This document shows, piece by piece, positions 1 through 7,663 of a stretch of 64,000 nt of DNA. Both the position numbers and the translations under genes were made by a program. Every line of letters starts with the position of its first letter. Position 1 is the first letter of the stretch. Under the pieces are notes generated by a model. The model saw only the letters and a list, made by a program, of their open reading frames with translations, made no database searches and was not told the origin of the DNA. Source of the stretch: Lutibacter profundi (GTDB taxonomy: Bacteria; Bacteroidota; Bacteroidia; Flavobacteriales; Flavobacteriaceae); contig NZ_CP013355.1 of NCBI RefSeq assembly GCF_001543325.1, positions 744,001 through 808,000 of the forward strand, in the 5' to 3' direction.

Positions 1-41
1 TAAAAGTAATTTAATATATACTTATTACCTTTTTTCAAACT

Positions 42-72
42 AGAAGCCTATCAAATTTGATAGGCTTTTTTT
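42..72 (+). terminator. Rho-independent terminator of a gene left of the window
   Basis: A perfect 12-bp self-complementary stem (44-67, AAGCCTATCAAA and its complement) is followed by a run of T. It lies upstream of the first gene and argues against starting that gene at position 57. Confidence 0.85.
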
Positions 73-122
73 ATGTCATAAACCTTTTTATCTTTTTTAG
101 TTATAAATTTACAAATCAAAAT

Positions 123-1391
123 ATGTTTAAGCACCTCTATAAAACAACATTTATACTGCTTATTATAATTTTATTAACTTCTTGTGGTACAACACATAAA
201 ATTAAACGTAATTTTAAAAAAGACAATAAGGTAACTTCTTTTTTTAAAGGTTTTGTGTTGTATAATCCTAAAACTAAAAAAGAGATTATAAATTATAATG
301 GAGCAAAATATTTTACACCTGCATCAAACATAAAATTATTCACTTTTTATACAGCTTACAAAACACTTAAAGATTCTGTTTCAAGTTTAGCTTATTACAA
401 AACACAAGATTCATTAATTATAAAAGGAACAGCAGATCCTTCATTATTATATGGATTTGATAGTTCAAAAATAATTAATTTTTTTAAAAATGAAACTGAT
501 AGCATTTATTTATTAGATGAATACATTGATGAAGCACCTTATGGAAGTGGATGGGCCTGGGACGATTTCCAATATTATTATATGCCCGAGAAAAATTTAT
601 TTCCTATTTATGGAAATATTGTAACGTTTTCTTTGGCAGACAGTTTACAAGTAAATCCTTCTTTTTTTAAACAACAAATAAAAGTACTAGATTCTACCAA
701 TAGTATTAGGGAACTTTCAAAAAATATTTTTTATGTAGAAAAAGGAAATACACAGGAAAACGAAGTTCCTTTTATTACATCAAATCAATTGACCGCTAAA
801 TTATTAGGTGAATTTATTCAAAAAAATATTACTGTAATTCCAACTTCTGAAAAATATAAATTTGAAATTTTAAAAGGAGTTAGTTCTAACGACTTATACA
901 AACAAATGCTTGTTGTAAGTGATAATTTTATTGCCGAGCAATTAATGCTCAAAGTTGCAAAGCAGGTTGCTAATTCTTACAATGTTAAATTAGCCATTGA
1001 ATATTCTTTAGCTAACTACTTACAAAATTTACCTCAAAAACCGCGTTGGGTAGATGGCTCTGGGCTGTCTCGCTATAATTTATTTACACCCAACGACTTT
1101 GTTTTTTTATTAGAAAAAATGCTGAATGAAATTCCTAAACAACAGTTATTAAATTACTTTCCTGTTGGTGGAGAATCAGGCACTTTAAAAAATTGGTATG
1201 GAAATAAAAAACCTTTTGTATACGCAAAATCGGGTTCCTTGTCTAACAATTATAATTTAAGTGGCTATTTAATAACAAAAAAAGGTACACTTCTTATTTT
1301 TAGCTATATGAATAACCATTACCAAATTGAAACTTCAAAAGTTAAAAGTGATATGGAAAGAACCTTAAAAATAATATATAACAACTATTAG
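123..1391 (+). CDS. dacB: D-alanyl-D-alanine carboxypeptidase/endopeptidase, PBP4 (peptidase S13) family lipoprotein
   Basis: Peptidoglycan carboxypeptidase or endopeptidase of the penicillin-binding protein 4 class, acting in the periplasm. The three catalytic motifs are visible: SNIK near residues 68-71 (SxxK), SDN near 266-268 (SxN) and KSG near 369-371 (KTG box). The N-terminus has a hydrophobic segment ending in LLTSC, a lipoprotein signal, so the product is probably membrane-anchored. The frame stays open upstream to 57, but that part overlaps a terminator hairpin; the ATG at 123 gives a normal signal peptide and a 422-residue protein. The usual large insert of E. coli DacB appears reduced. 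The stop TAG is followed in the same frame by 53 further sense codons (see the next entry). Confidence 0.88.
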   Translation: MFKHLYKTTFILLIIILLTSCGTTHKIKRNFKKDNKVTSFFKGFVLYNPKTKKEIINYNGAKYFTPASNIKLFTFYTAYKTLKDSVSSLAYYKTQDSLIIKGTADPSLLYGFDSSKIINFFKNETDSIYLLDEYIDEAPYGSGWAWDDFQYYYMPEKNLFPIYGNIVTFSLADSLQVNPSFFKQQIKVLDSTNSIRELSKNIFYVEKGNTQENEVPFITSNQLTAKLLGEFIQKNITVIPTSEKYKFEILKGVSSNDLYKQMLVVSDNFIAEQLMLKVAKQVANSYNVKLAIEYSLANYLQNLPQKPRWVDGSGLSRYNLFTPNDFVFLLEKMLNEIPKQQLLNYFPVGGESGTLKNWYGNKKPFVYAKSGSLSNNYNLSGYLITKKGTLLIFSYMNNHYQIETSKVKSDMERTLKIIYNNY

Positions 1392-1553
1392 ATTTACCTG
1401 AAAATTATTGAAAATCCTTTTCATGGCATTTACTTGGTTTATTATTATACAGATAGAACCTTATCGCATAGTGAAGAACTTTTTATTCCAGCACCAACAA
1501 ATATCAATTTAAAAGAATTAATAGCAACTTTAAAAGAATTAAACACGAAATAA
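1392..1553 (+). pseudogene. In-frame coding remnant directly behind dacB
   Basis: After the TAG stop of dacB the same frame continues for 53 sense codons to a TAA at 1551-1553. The peptide has a convincing protein-like composition (it includes HGIYLVYYYTDR and ends in LKELIATLKELNTK) but has no ATG start. It is either the tail of a decayed neighbouring gene or a C-terminal extension cut off by a nonsense mutation. I do not recognise the family. The piece begins with LKII, resembling the LKII at the end of dacB, which may mark a recombination joint. Confidence 0.4.
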
Positions 1554-1622
1554 ATCACTTTATTTTTAAGTTTTTAAGTAATTTTACACCTATAAATTAC
1601 TTTTAACTTCTCATCAAAAAAT

Positions 1623-2795
1623 ATGATATTAATTGATAAACCCTATGTTTCAGATTTTTTAATTGAAACCATAAAAAAAAATAACTTTAAAATTGTTGCA
1701 ACTTCAGAAGCAACAAAAATAATTTTAGACAAATCGTTAAATTGGATTTCCGAAAAAGAAGCTATTCATTTAATCAAAAACAATCCGACTACACCTATCT
1801 ACTCTAATTCAGAAAATATTATTAGTTGGGTTGAGCAAAATTTAGAATTTTCAAAATTACCAAATCAAATTCAGCTTTTTAAAAATAAAATAACATTTAG
1901 AGAATTAGTACAAGATATTTTTCCAAAATACTTTTTTAAAGGTGTTAAATTTGAAGATTTAGACAGTATTTCTATTGATAATTTACCTTTTCCATTTATT
2001 ATAAAACCAGCAATTGGTTTTTTTAGTTTAGGAGTTCATAAAGTTGATAAGCCCCAAGAATGGAAAGAAGTTTTAGTAAAAATAAAACAAGAAATAACTC
2101 AAATCAAAGGGTTCTACCCTAGTGAAGTTTTAAATACCACCAATTTTATTATTGAAGAATGTATTGAGGGTGAAGAATATGCTATTGATTGTTATTTTAA
2201 TAATAAAGGAGAACCAATTGTTTTAAATATTTTACATCATATTTTTTCATCAGGAAAAGATGTTAGCGATAGAATTTACACCACTTCAAAAGAAATCATT
2301 GAAAATAATATTGACAAAATAGAAAAGTTTTTACAAATAATAGGCGAAAAAGCGAGTTTAATAAATTTCCCTGTACATGTTGAAGTTAGAATAGCTAAAA
2401 AAGGAGAAATAATACCCATTGAAGTAAATCCGCTACGTTTTGGAGGTTGGTGTACAACCGGTGATTTATCTTGGTATGCGTATGGTATAAATTCTTATGA
2501 ATACTTTTTGAAAGGTAAAAAACCTCAATGGGAAGAAATTCTAGAAACTAGAAAAGATAAAAAATATAGTATTATTTTGTTAGATAACAACTCTGGAATT
2601 GATAAAAATAATATCTCACATTTTAATTATGAACAAGTTCTTAAAGATTTTGAAAACCCTTTAAGCTTAAGAAAAGTTAATTTTAATGAATACCCTATTT
2701 TTGGTATTTTATTTGTTGAAACTTCGCTTGGAAATGAACAAGAACTTGATAAAATTCTAACTTCCAAATTAAAAAAGTACATTGTACTAAAATAA
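1623..2795 (+). CDS. ATP-grasp domain protein, putative carboxylate-amine ligase
   Basis: A 390-residue protein with an ATP-grasp fold. The central part carries the lysine strand (FPFIIKPAIGFFSLGV, near residues 121-136), the acidic hinge IIEECIEGEEYAID and, near residue 260, the metal/ATP-binding PIEVNPLRFGG. ATP-grasp enzymes form an acyl-phosphate and join it to an amine or thiol, as in peptide or D-Ala ligation. The substrate cannot be read from the sequence. It lies 15 bases upstream of an amino-acid racemase gene, so the two are probably co-transcribed and may act on the same amino acid. The last 80 residues look like an extra domain. The start at 1623 is the first ATG after a promoter-like AT-rich stretch. 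Confidence 0.8.
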   Translation: MILIDKPYVSDFLIETIKKNNFKIVATSEATKIILDKSLNWISEKEAIHLIKNNPTTPIYSNSENIISWVEQNLEFSKLPNQIQLFKNKITFRELVQDIFPKYFFKGVKFEDLDSISIDNLPFPFIIKPAIGFFSLGVHKVDKPQEWKEVLVKIKQEITQIKGFYPSEVLNTTNFIIEECIEGEEYAIDCYFNNKGEPIVLNILHHIFSSGKDVSDRIYTTSKEIIENNIDKIEKFLQIIGEKASLINFPVHVEVRIAKKGEIIPIEVNPLRFGGWCTTGDLSWYAYGINSYEYFLKGKKPQWEEILETRKDKKYSIILLDNNSGIDKNNISHFNYEQVLKDFENPLSLRKVNFNEYPIFGILFVETSLGNEQELDKILTSKLKKYIVLK

Positions 2796-2810
2796 TAACT
2801 TATTTTTAAT

Positions 2811-3509
2811 ATGAAAACAATAGGGCTAATTGGAGGTATGAGCTGGGAATCTTCTGCGGTTTATTATGAATATATAAATAAAAAGGTTAGAACATTAAAA
2901 GGTGGTTTTCACTCATGTAAAAACATTATGATTTCTGTTGATTTTGCTGAAATTGAAAAACTACAGCATGAAAACAATTGGAAAACTCTCAATAAATTAA
3001 TGGTTAATGCTGCCAAACAACTAGAACTAGCTGGAGCTGATATTGTGGTTCTTTGTACAAATACAATGCATTTATGTAGTAGTGAAATTATAAAAAATAT
3101 TTCAATTCCTTTTTTCCATATAGCAGAAGCAACTGGGAAAGAAATTGCGCAAAAAGGTATTAAAAAAGTAGCTTTGATAGGCACAAAATTTACTATGGAA
3201 AAAGATTTTTATAAAGGATTTTTGACAAATCATTTTAAAATTGAAGTTATAATACCTACTGTAAAAGAAAGACAATTAATTCATGATATTATTTACAATG
3301 AATTGGTAGTAGGGAAAATAAAAAATAAATCAAGAGATATTTATAAAACAATCATTTATAATTTAGAAAAACGGGGTGCAGAAGGTGTTATACTCGGTTG
3401 TACCGAAATACCATTACTTATCTCAAACACTGATGTAAACATCCCAACATTTAACACCACCAAAATTCATGCAGAAAAAGCAGTTGAGTGGGCTTTAATA
3501 AATGATTAA
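2811..3509 (+). CDS. Aspartate/glutamate racemase family protein (YgeA/RacX-like)
   Basis: PLP-independent amino-acid racemase of the Asp/Glu racemase superfamily, 232 residues, cytoplasmic. The N-terminus MKTIGLIGGMSWESS is the signature of the YgeA/RacX group. Both catalytic cysteines are present: Cys82 in VLCTNTMHL and Cys197 in ILGCTEIPLL. It interconverts L- and D-amino acids; members vary in specificity (Asp, Glu, or broad), so the exact substrate is open. It follows the ATP-grasp gene by 15 bases and faces the convergent MBL gene with only one base between the stops. Confidence 0.88.
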   Translation: MKTIGLIGGMSWESSAVYYEYINKKVRTLKGGFHSCKNIMISVDFAEIEKLQHENNWKTLNKLMVNAAKQLELAGADIVVLCTNTMHLCSSEIIKNISIPFFHIAEATGKEIAQKGIKKVALIGTKFTMEKDFYKGFLTNHFKIEVIIPTVKERQLIHDIIYNELVVGKIKNKSRDIYKTIIYNLEKRGAEGVILGCTEIPLLISNTDVNIPTFNTTKIHAEKAVEWALIND

Positions 3510-3510
3510 A

Positions 3511-4281
3511 TTAAGTTATATCTAACACTAATTCATCATACGCTAAAAACACATTTTTAGGTAATGTTTTCTCCACATCTGCATGAAATCCTAAATAATG
3601 ACTTATATGTGTCAAATAAGCCTTCTTCGGTTTTAGTTCTTCAATTAAATTTAATGCTTCTTCCAAATTTAAATGAGAGCGATGTGGTTTGTAACGTATA
3701 GCATTAATAATTAAAACTTCTAAGTTTTTAAGTTTAGTCTTTTCCTTCGTTGTTATGGTTTTAACATCTGTTAAGTAAGCTACATTTCCAAATCTGAACC
3801 CAAAAATTAGCAATTCACCATGTGCTACTTCAATTGGAATTATTTTTAAATTTTTTAATTGAAATGGAGTGTTTTTTATTTCATTTTGTACAACACTTGG
3901 GGCTCCTGGATATTTATTTTTATCTTCAAAAATATAATCAAATCTCTGAGCTAAATTTTCTAGTACTCTTTTTTGAGCATAAATTGGCACAGCTCCTAAT
4001 TGAAAACTAAATGGACGTAAATCGTCTAAACCCGCCGTATGATCCGCATGTTCATGTGTAAACAAAACACCATCAATTTTAGTAACATTTGCTCTCAACA
4101 TTTGATACCTAAAATCTGGCCCACAATCCACTACATAAGAAAAATCATCCCATTCAACCAAAATTGAGACTCTTAAACGTTTATCTCTTTTGTCTTTTGA
4201 TAAACAAACAGGATGTGTACAGTTAATAACTGGAATTCCTTGCGATGTACCTGTGCCTAAAAAAGTAATTTTAATACCCAT
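3511..4281 (-). CDS. MBL-fold metallohydrolase, PhnP-like
   Basis: Metallo-beta-lactamase-fold hydrolase of 256 residues. The metal site HEHADH (His76, His78, Asp80, His81) is intact, with further conserved pieces in DCGPDFRYQ, a downstream DV and the late HISH. The N-terminus GTGTSQGIPVINC plus a nearby HPVC is typical of the PhnP/cyclic phosphodiesterase-like branch. In PhnP itself the activity is on 5-phosphoribosyl 1,2-cyclic phosphate, but no phosphonate genes are nearby, so the substrate here is unknown. Convergent with the racemase gene. Confidence 0.85.
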   Translation of the reverse strand: MGIKITFLGTGTSQGIPVINCTHPVCLSKDKRDKRLRVSILVEWDDFSYVVDCGPDFRYQMLRANVTKIDGVLFTHEHADHTAGLDDLRPFSFQLGAVPIYAQKRVLENLAQRFDYIFEDKNKYPGAPSVVQNEIKNTPFQLKNLKIIPIEVAHGELLIFGFRFGNVAYLTDVKTITTKEKTKLKNLEVLIINAIRYKPHRSHLNLEEALNLIEELKPKKAYLTHISHYLGFHADVEKTLPKNVFLAYDELVLDIT

Positions 4282-4731
4282 TATTTTATAAAAGAATTAC
4301 AAGTATACTTCAAAAAATTGTAAATGTAAATTTATTTTGTATTTTTTATTTTTAAAATAAAATGATTAGAAATATCGTTCTATTTCATTTTTTAATGTAA
4401 TACTTATTACATAAATTACATTAAACTCAAAATAATTACATTCTAAAAAAAAATGTGATTTTTATCAACTTTTTACGTTAAATATTTGTATATTTTTACA
4501 CATTCTTTAAAAGAACAAGATTTGTAATATGAAAAATAAATCAATAATAATTACTTTTTTCAATACTAGTCTAATTGTTATTGTTTATAACATACTTCTG
4601 AGTAAAACTTTATTTAAAATTGAAACTAGTTTTTTAGCTAGTTTTCTTTTTTTGATTTCATTATTAAAATTTTCTCAAATTTACAATTTGAAATATTTAT
4701 ATAAATTTACACATACCAAAACTTTACGTAT
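4282..4731. other. AT-rich leader region ahead of the transhydrogenase operon
   Basis: About 450 bases without a secure gene. It holds homopolymer-rich DNA, one doubtful 68-codon frame (4529-4735) and, inside it, a hairpin GAAACTAG/CTAGTTTTC (4622-4629 and 4638-4646) followed by a T-run that looks like a terminator or attenuator. No other structure seen. Confidence 0.5.
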
Positions 4732-4735
4732 ATGA
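4529..4735 (+). CDS. Doubtful 68-residue hydrophobic protein
   Basis: An ATG-started frame with two hydrophobic stretches and a basic tail; its stop TGA overlaps the ATG of pntAA (ATGA). The overlap would fit translational coupling. However, the composition is what random AT-rich DNA often gives, and a terminator-like hairpin lies within it. I do not recognise a family. It could be a leader peptide or a chance frame. Confidence 0.25.
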   Translation: MKNKSIIITFFNTSLIVIVYNILLSKTLFKIETSFLASFLFLISLLKFSQIYNLKYLYKFTHTKTLRI

Positions 4736-5832
4736 AAATAGGTGTATTAAAAGAAACAAAAGTAGGCGAAAAAAGAGTAGCCATTTCACCCAGTATAGCC
4801 AAAAAGCTTATTGACAAAGGGTTTGAAGTTTTAATTGAAGAAGATGCAGGTTCAGCCTCCTCCTTTAAAAATTCAGACTATGAAGCAATTGGTGCTTCAG
4901 TAGAAAAAAGAGGAGTAGTTTTTAAAAATGCAACCATACTTATAAAAATTAACCCATTTGATGAAGAAGATTTAAAATTAGTGGATAAAGGGCACATTTT
5001 AATGAGCCAACTATACCACAAATCAAATCCTAAACTCATTGAATCAATTGCCGCAACAGGTGCTACTGCATTTTCAATGGATGCTATGCCTCGTATTTCA
5101 AGGGCACAAGATATGGATGTTTTAAGTTCACAAAGTAATTTAGCTGGTTATAAAGCTGTTATTTTAGGCGCCTATGAAATGACAAAAATATTTCCATTAA
5201 TGATGACAGCAGCAGGTACAATTACCCCTTCAAAAGTTTTAATCTATGGTGTTGGCGTTGCTGGTTTACAAGCAATTGCAACGGCTAAAAGGTTGGGAGC
5301 TGTTGTTATGGCTACTGATATTAGAATGGAAACAAAAGAACAAGCTGAATCACTGGGAGCTAAATTCATATCAGTTGATAATACGGGTGAAGAATCTGAA
5401 GGCGGTTATGCTAAAGAAGCTTCTGAAGATTACGCACGCAGACAAAAAGAAGCTGTTAATAAATCGTTATTTGATGCAGATTTGGTAATTACTACGGCTA
5501 TGATACCAGGACGTAAATCTCCTGTATTAATTACTGAAGAACAAGTTAAACAAATGAAAAATGGTGCTGTTATTATTGATTTAGCTGCCGCACAAGGAGG
5601 TAACTGTGAAATTAGTGAAATGAATAAAACAGTTACCAAGCATGGTGTAAAAATTATTGGAACCACTATTTCTCCAGAAAGCGTTTCAACTAATGCAAGT
5701 GATTTATACGCAAAAAACATATATAACTTTATAATGCATTTAACTGAAAATAATGAATTTAAATGGGAGTTGGATGAAGAAATAACTGATGAAACTTTAA
5801 TTGTACAAGAAGGAAAAATTAGAAAAAACTAA
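4732..5832 (+). CDS. pntAA: NAD(P) transhydrogenase subunit alpha, part 1 (NAD-binding domain I)
   Basis: NAD(H)-binding peripheral subunit of proton-translocating transhydrogenase, which moves hydride between NADH and NADP+ using the proton gradient. The 366-residue length matches the soluble domain-I subunit of split enzymes. Signature pieces are MKIGVLKETKVGEKRVAISP at the N-terminus, the Rossmann loop YGVGVAGLQAIATAKRLGA, and a conserved DIRMETKEQAESLGAKF segment. Alanine dehydrogenase shares this fold, but the adjoining membrane subunits settle the call. First gene of a tight three-gene operon (gaps 12 and -1 bases). Confidence 0.95.
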   Translation: MKIGVLKETKVGEKRVAISPSIAKKLIDKGFEVLIEEDAGSASSFKNSDYEAIGASVEKRGVVFKNATILIKINPFDEEDLKLVDKGHILMSQLYHKSNPKLIESIAATGATAFSMDAMPRISRAQDMDVLSSQSNLAGYKAVILGAYEMTKIFPLMMTAAGTITPSKVLIYGVGVAGLQAIATAKRLGAVVMATDIRMETKEQAESLGAKFISVDNTGEESEGGYAKEASEDYARRQKEAVNKSLFDADLVITTAMIPGRKSPVLITEEQVKQMKNGAVIIDLAAAQGGNCEISEMNKTVTKHGVKIIGTTISPESVSTNASDLYAKNIYNFIMHLTENNEFKWELDEEITDETLIVQEGKIRKN

Positions 5833-5844
5833 AACTAAACGAAT

Positions 5845-6153
5845 ATGAATGAATTATTAGAATTTATTAGCAATAATTTAGAATTAATATATATCCTAAT
5901 TTTAGCGATATTTATTGGTGTAGAATTAATAAAAAATGTACCATCCGTATTACACACTCCTTTAATGTCAGGTGCAAATGCACTAAGTGGTGTTGTAATT
6001 GTTGGAGCATTATTAGTAATGCTTCAAGCAAATCCTAAAGATTACTTATCATTAGGTTTAGGGTTTGTTGCCGTAGTATTAGGAATTATAAACGTGATTG
6101 GTGGTTTTGCAGTTACCGACCGTATGTTACAAATGTTTAAAAAGAAAAAATAA
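5845..6153 (+). CDS. pntAB: NAD(P) transhydrogenase subunit alpha, part 2 (membrane)
   Basis: A 102-residue membrane protein with about three hydrophobic helices. It contains the conserved VPSVLHTPLMSGANALSGVV segment of transhydrogenase domain II and ends in a basic tail. In the three-subunit (Rhodospirillum-like) form this is a separate polypeptide, as here, rather than being fused to domain I as in E. coli PntA. It overlaps pntB by one base, TAATG, which implies coupled translation. Confidence 0.95.
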   Translation: MNELLEFISNNLELIYILILAIFIGVELIKNVPSVLHTPLMSGANALSGVVIVGALLVMLQANPKDYLSLGLGFVAVVLGIINVIGGFAVTDRMLQMFKKKK

Positions 6154-7538
6154 TGAATATAACATTAAGTATTATCTATTTGATTGCAACCGTTACATTT
6201 GTTATCGGTTTAAAAATGTTAGGACACCCTGAAACAGCAAAAAAAGGAAATTTAATTGCTGCGGTAGGTATGATTTTAGCTATTATTGGAACAATCTTTT
6301 TACATGATTTTGAAGTAGCTTCTATAAATTACATTTTAATTGGAGCTGCTTTATTAGTTGGAACTGTCGTTGGATGGCTAATTGCCATTAAAGTTGAAAT
6401 GACAAAAATGCCCGAATTAGTTTCACTATTCAATGGTTTTGGAGGTGCAAGTGCAATGCTAATTGGAATAGTTGAATATGGCAATAAAGTTGGAGACGCA
6501 ATGCAAACTTCAACCGTAATTGCGGCTATTGCTATTGGTAGTATTACCTTTACAGGAAGTTTAATTGCTTGGGCTAAATTAAATGGCTCTATGAAAGATA
6601 TTAGGCTTCCAAAATATAACCTACTAAATAATATAGTTTTATTAGGGCTATTAGCCTTCTCAACTTATATTGTTATGATGGGTGGAAACCATTTATTCCT
6701 AATTTATATCTTATTATTTGCTTCGTTAGTTTATGGAATTTTATTTGTTATACCAATTGGAGGAGCTGATATGCCAGTTGTAATCTCTCTTTTAAACTCT
6801 TTAACAGGTATTGCAGCTGCAATCACAGGTATTCTATACGGTAATATGGTGATGTTGGTTGGAGGTATCTTAGTTGGATCTGCAGGGTTAATTTTAACTT
6901 TTGTAATGTGTGATGCAATGAATAGATCTCTAAGTAATGTGATTTTTGGAGCATTTGGAGGTGATGGTTCTACAGAAGGAGTTGCAGCAGTTGGAAAAAC
7001 AGGCGGTACTGTTAAGAAAACAACGGCTAGTGATGCTGCAATTATGCTTAATTATGCAAGTAAAGTTGTAATTGTACCTGGTTATGGATTAGCCGTAGCA
7101 CAAGCGCAACACGTTATTCACGAACTTGAATTATTGCTAACTAGCAAAGGTGTTGATGTGTCTTATGCCATTCACCCAGTTGCAGGTCGTATGCCCGGCC
7201 ATATGAATGTTTTATTGGCTGAAAGCAATGTTGACTACGATAAATTAATTGAAATGGATGATATTAACCCTCAATTCCCTAATACTGATGTGGTATTGGT
7301 GGTGGGTGCAAACGACGTTGTAAATCCTGCAGCACATAACGACCCTTCAAGTCCTATCTATGGTATGCCAATTTTAGATGTAGAAAATGCGAAGCATATT
7401 ATTATTAATAAACGTAGTATGAATGTTGGTTATGCTGGTATTCAAAATGAATTATTTTTTAATCAAAAAACTTCAATGCTCTTTGGTGATGCTAAAGCTG
7501 CTTTAACAGACTTAGTTTCAGAACTAAAAAACATGTAA
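6153..7538 (+). CDS. pntB: NAD(P) transhydrogenase subunit beta
   Basis: 461 residues. The N-terminal two thirds are membrane helices forming the proton channel half of domain II; the C-terminal third is the NADP(H)-binding domain III with the VPGYGLAVAQAQ motif, HPVAGRMPGHMNVLLAE and the closing segment INKRSMNVGYAGIQN. The length is normal. With pntAA and pntAB it completes the enzyme that supplies NADPH for biosynthesis. A strong terminator follows. Confidence 0.96.
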   Translation: MNITLSIIYLIATVTFVIGLKMLGHPETAKKGNLIAAVGMILAIIGTIFLHDFEVASINYILIGAALLVGTVVGWLIAIKVEMTKMPELVSLFNGFGGASAMLIGIVEYGNKVGDAMQTSTVIAAIAIGSITFTGSLIAWAKLNGSMKDIRLPKYNLLNNIVLLGLLAFSTYIVMMGGNHLFLIYILLFASLVYGILFVIPIGGADMPVVISLLNSLTGIAAAITGILYGNMVMLVGGILVGSAGLILTFVMCDAMNRSLSNVIFGAFGGDGSTEGVAAVGKTGGTVKKTTASDAAIMLNYASKVVIVPGYGLAVAQAQHVIHELELLLTSKGVDVSYAIHPVAGRMPGHMNVLLAESNVDYDKLIEMDDINPQFPNTDVVLVVGANDVVNPAAHNDPSSPIYGMPILDVENAKHIIINKRSMNVGYAGIQNELFFNQKTSMLFGDAKAALTDLVSELKNM

Positions 7539-7565
7539 TTTTTGTAAATTACAAAAACCTTCTTT

Positions 7566-7600
7566 AGAAGATGCAATTTAAAATTGCATCTTCTTTTTTT
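7566..7600 (+). terminator. Terminator of the pnt operon
   Basis: Perfect 14-bp inverted repeat (7566-7579 with 7581-7594, AGAAGATGCAATTT and complement) followed by T7. It lies 27 bases past the pntB stop. Confidence 0.93.
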
Positions 7601-7635
7601 GGGAAAATCCTATTCACTATCATATCATTTTTTAG

Positions 7636-7643
7636 TATTTTTG
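7636..7643 (+). promoter_or_regulatory. TAnnTTTG promoter box
   Basis: TATTTTTG matches the Bacteroidota -7 consensus and sits 20 bases ahead of the ATG at 7664, downstream of the pnt terminator. Confidence 0.65.
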
Positions 7644-7663
7644 CCGAAACTAAAAAAATTCAA

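Noticed and set aside
57-122. Upstream extension of the dacB frame
   Set aside because: It overlaps a strong terminator hairpin and would place residues before the lipoprotein signal.
2909-3184. Antisense frames opposite real genes, such as this one opposite the racemase
   Set aside because: They lack plausible starts, conserved motifs and gaps that would need them; they mirror the codon use of the true gene.
4732-5832. Alanine dehydrogenase instead of transhydrogenase
   Set aside because: The fold is shared, but pntAB and pntB follow directly and complete the enzyme.
7571-7663. Upstream extension of the 484-residue protein
   Set aside because: The stretch encodes the pnt terminator and the TAnnTTTG promoter; the resulting N-terminus looks like a false signal peptide.
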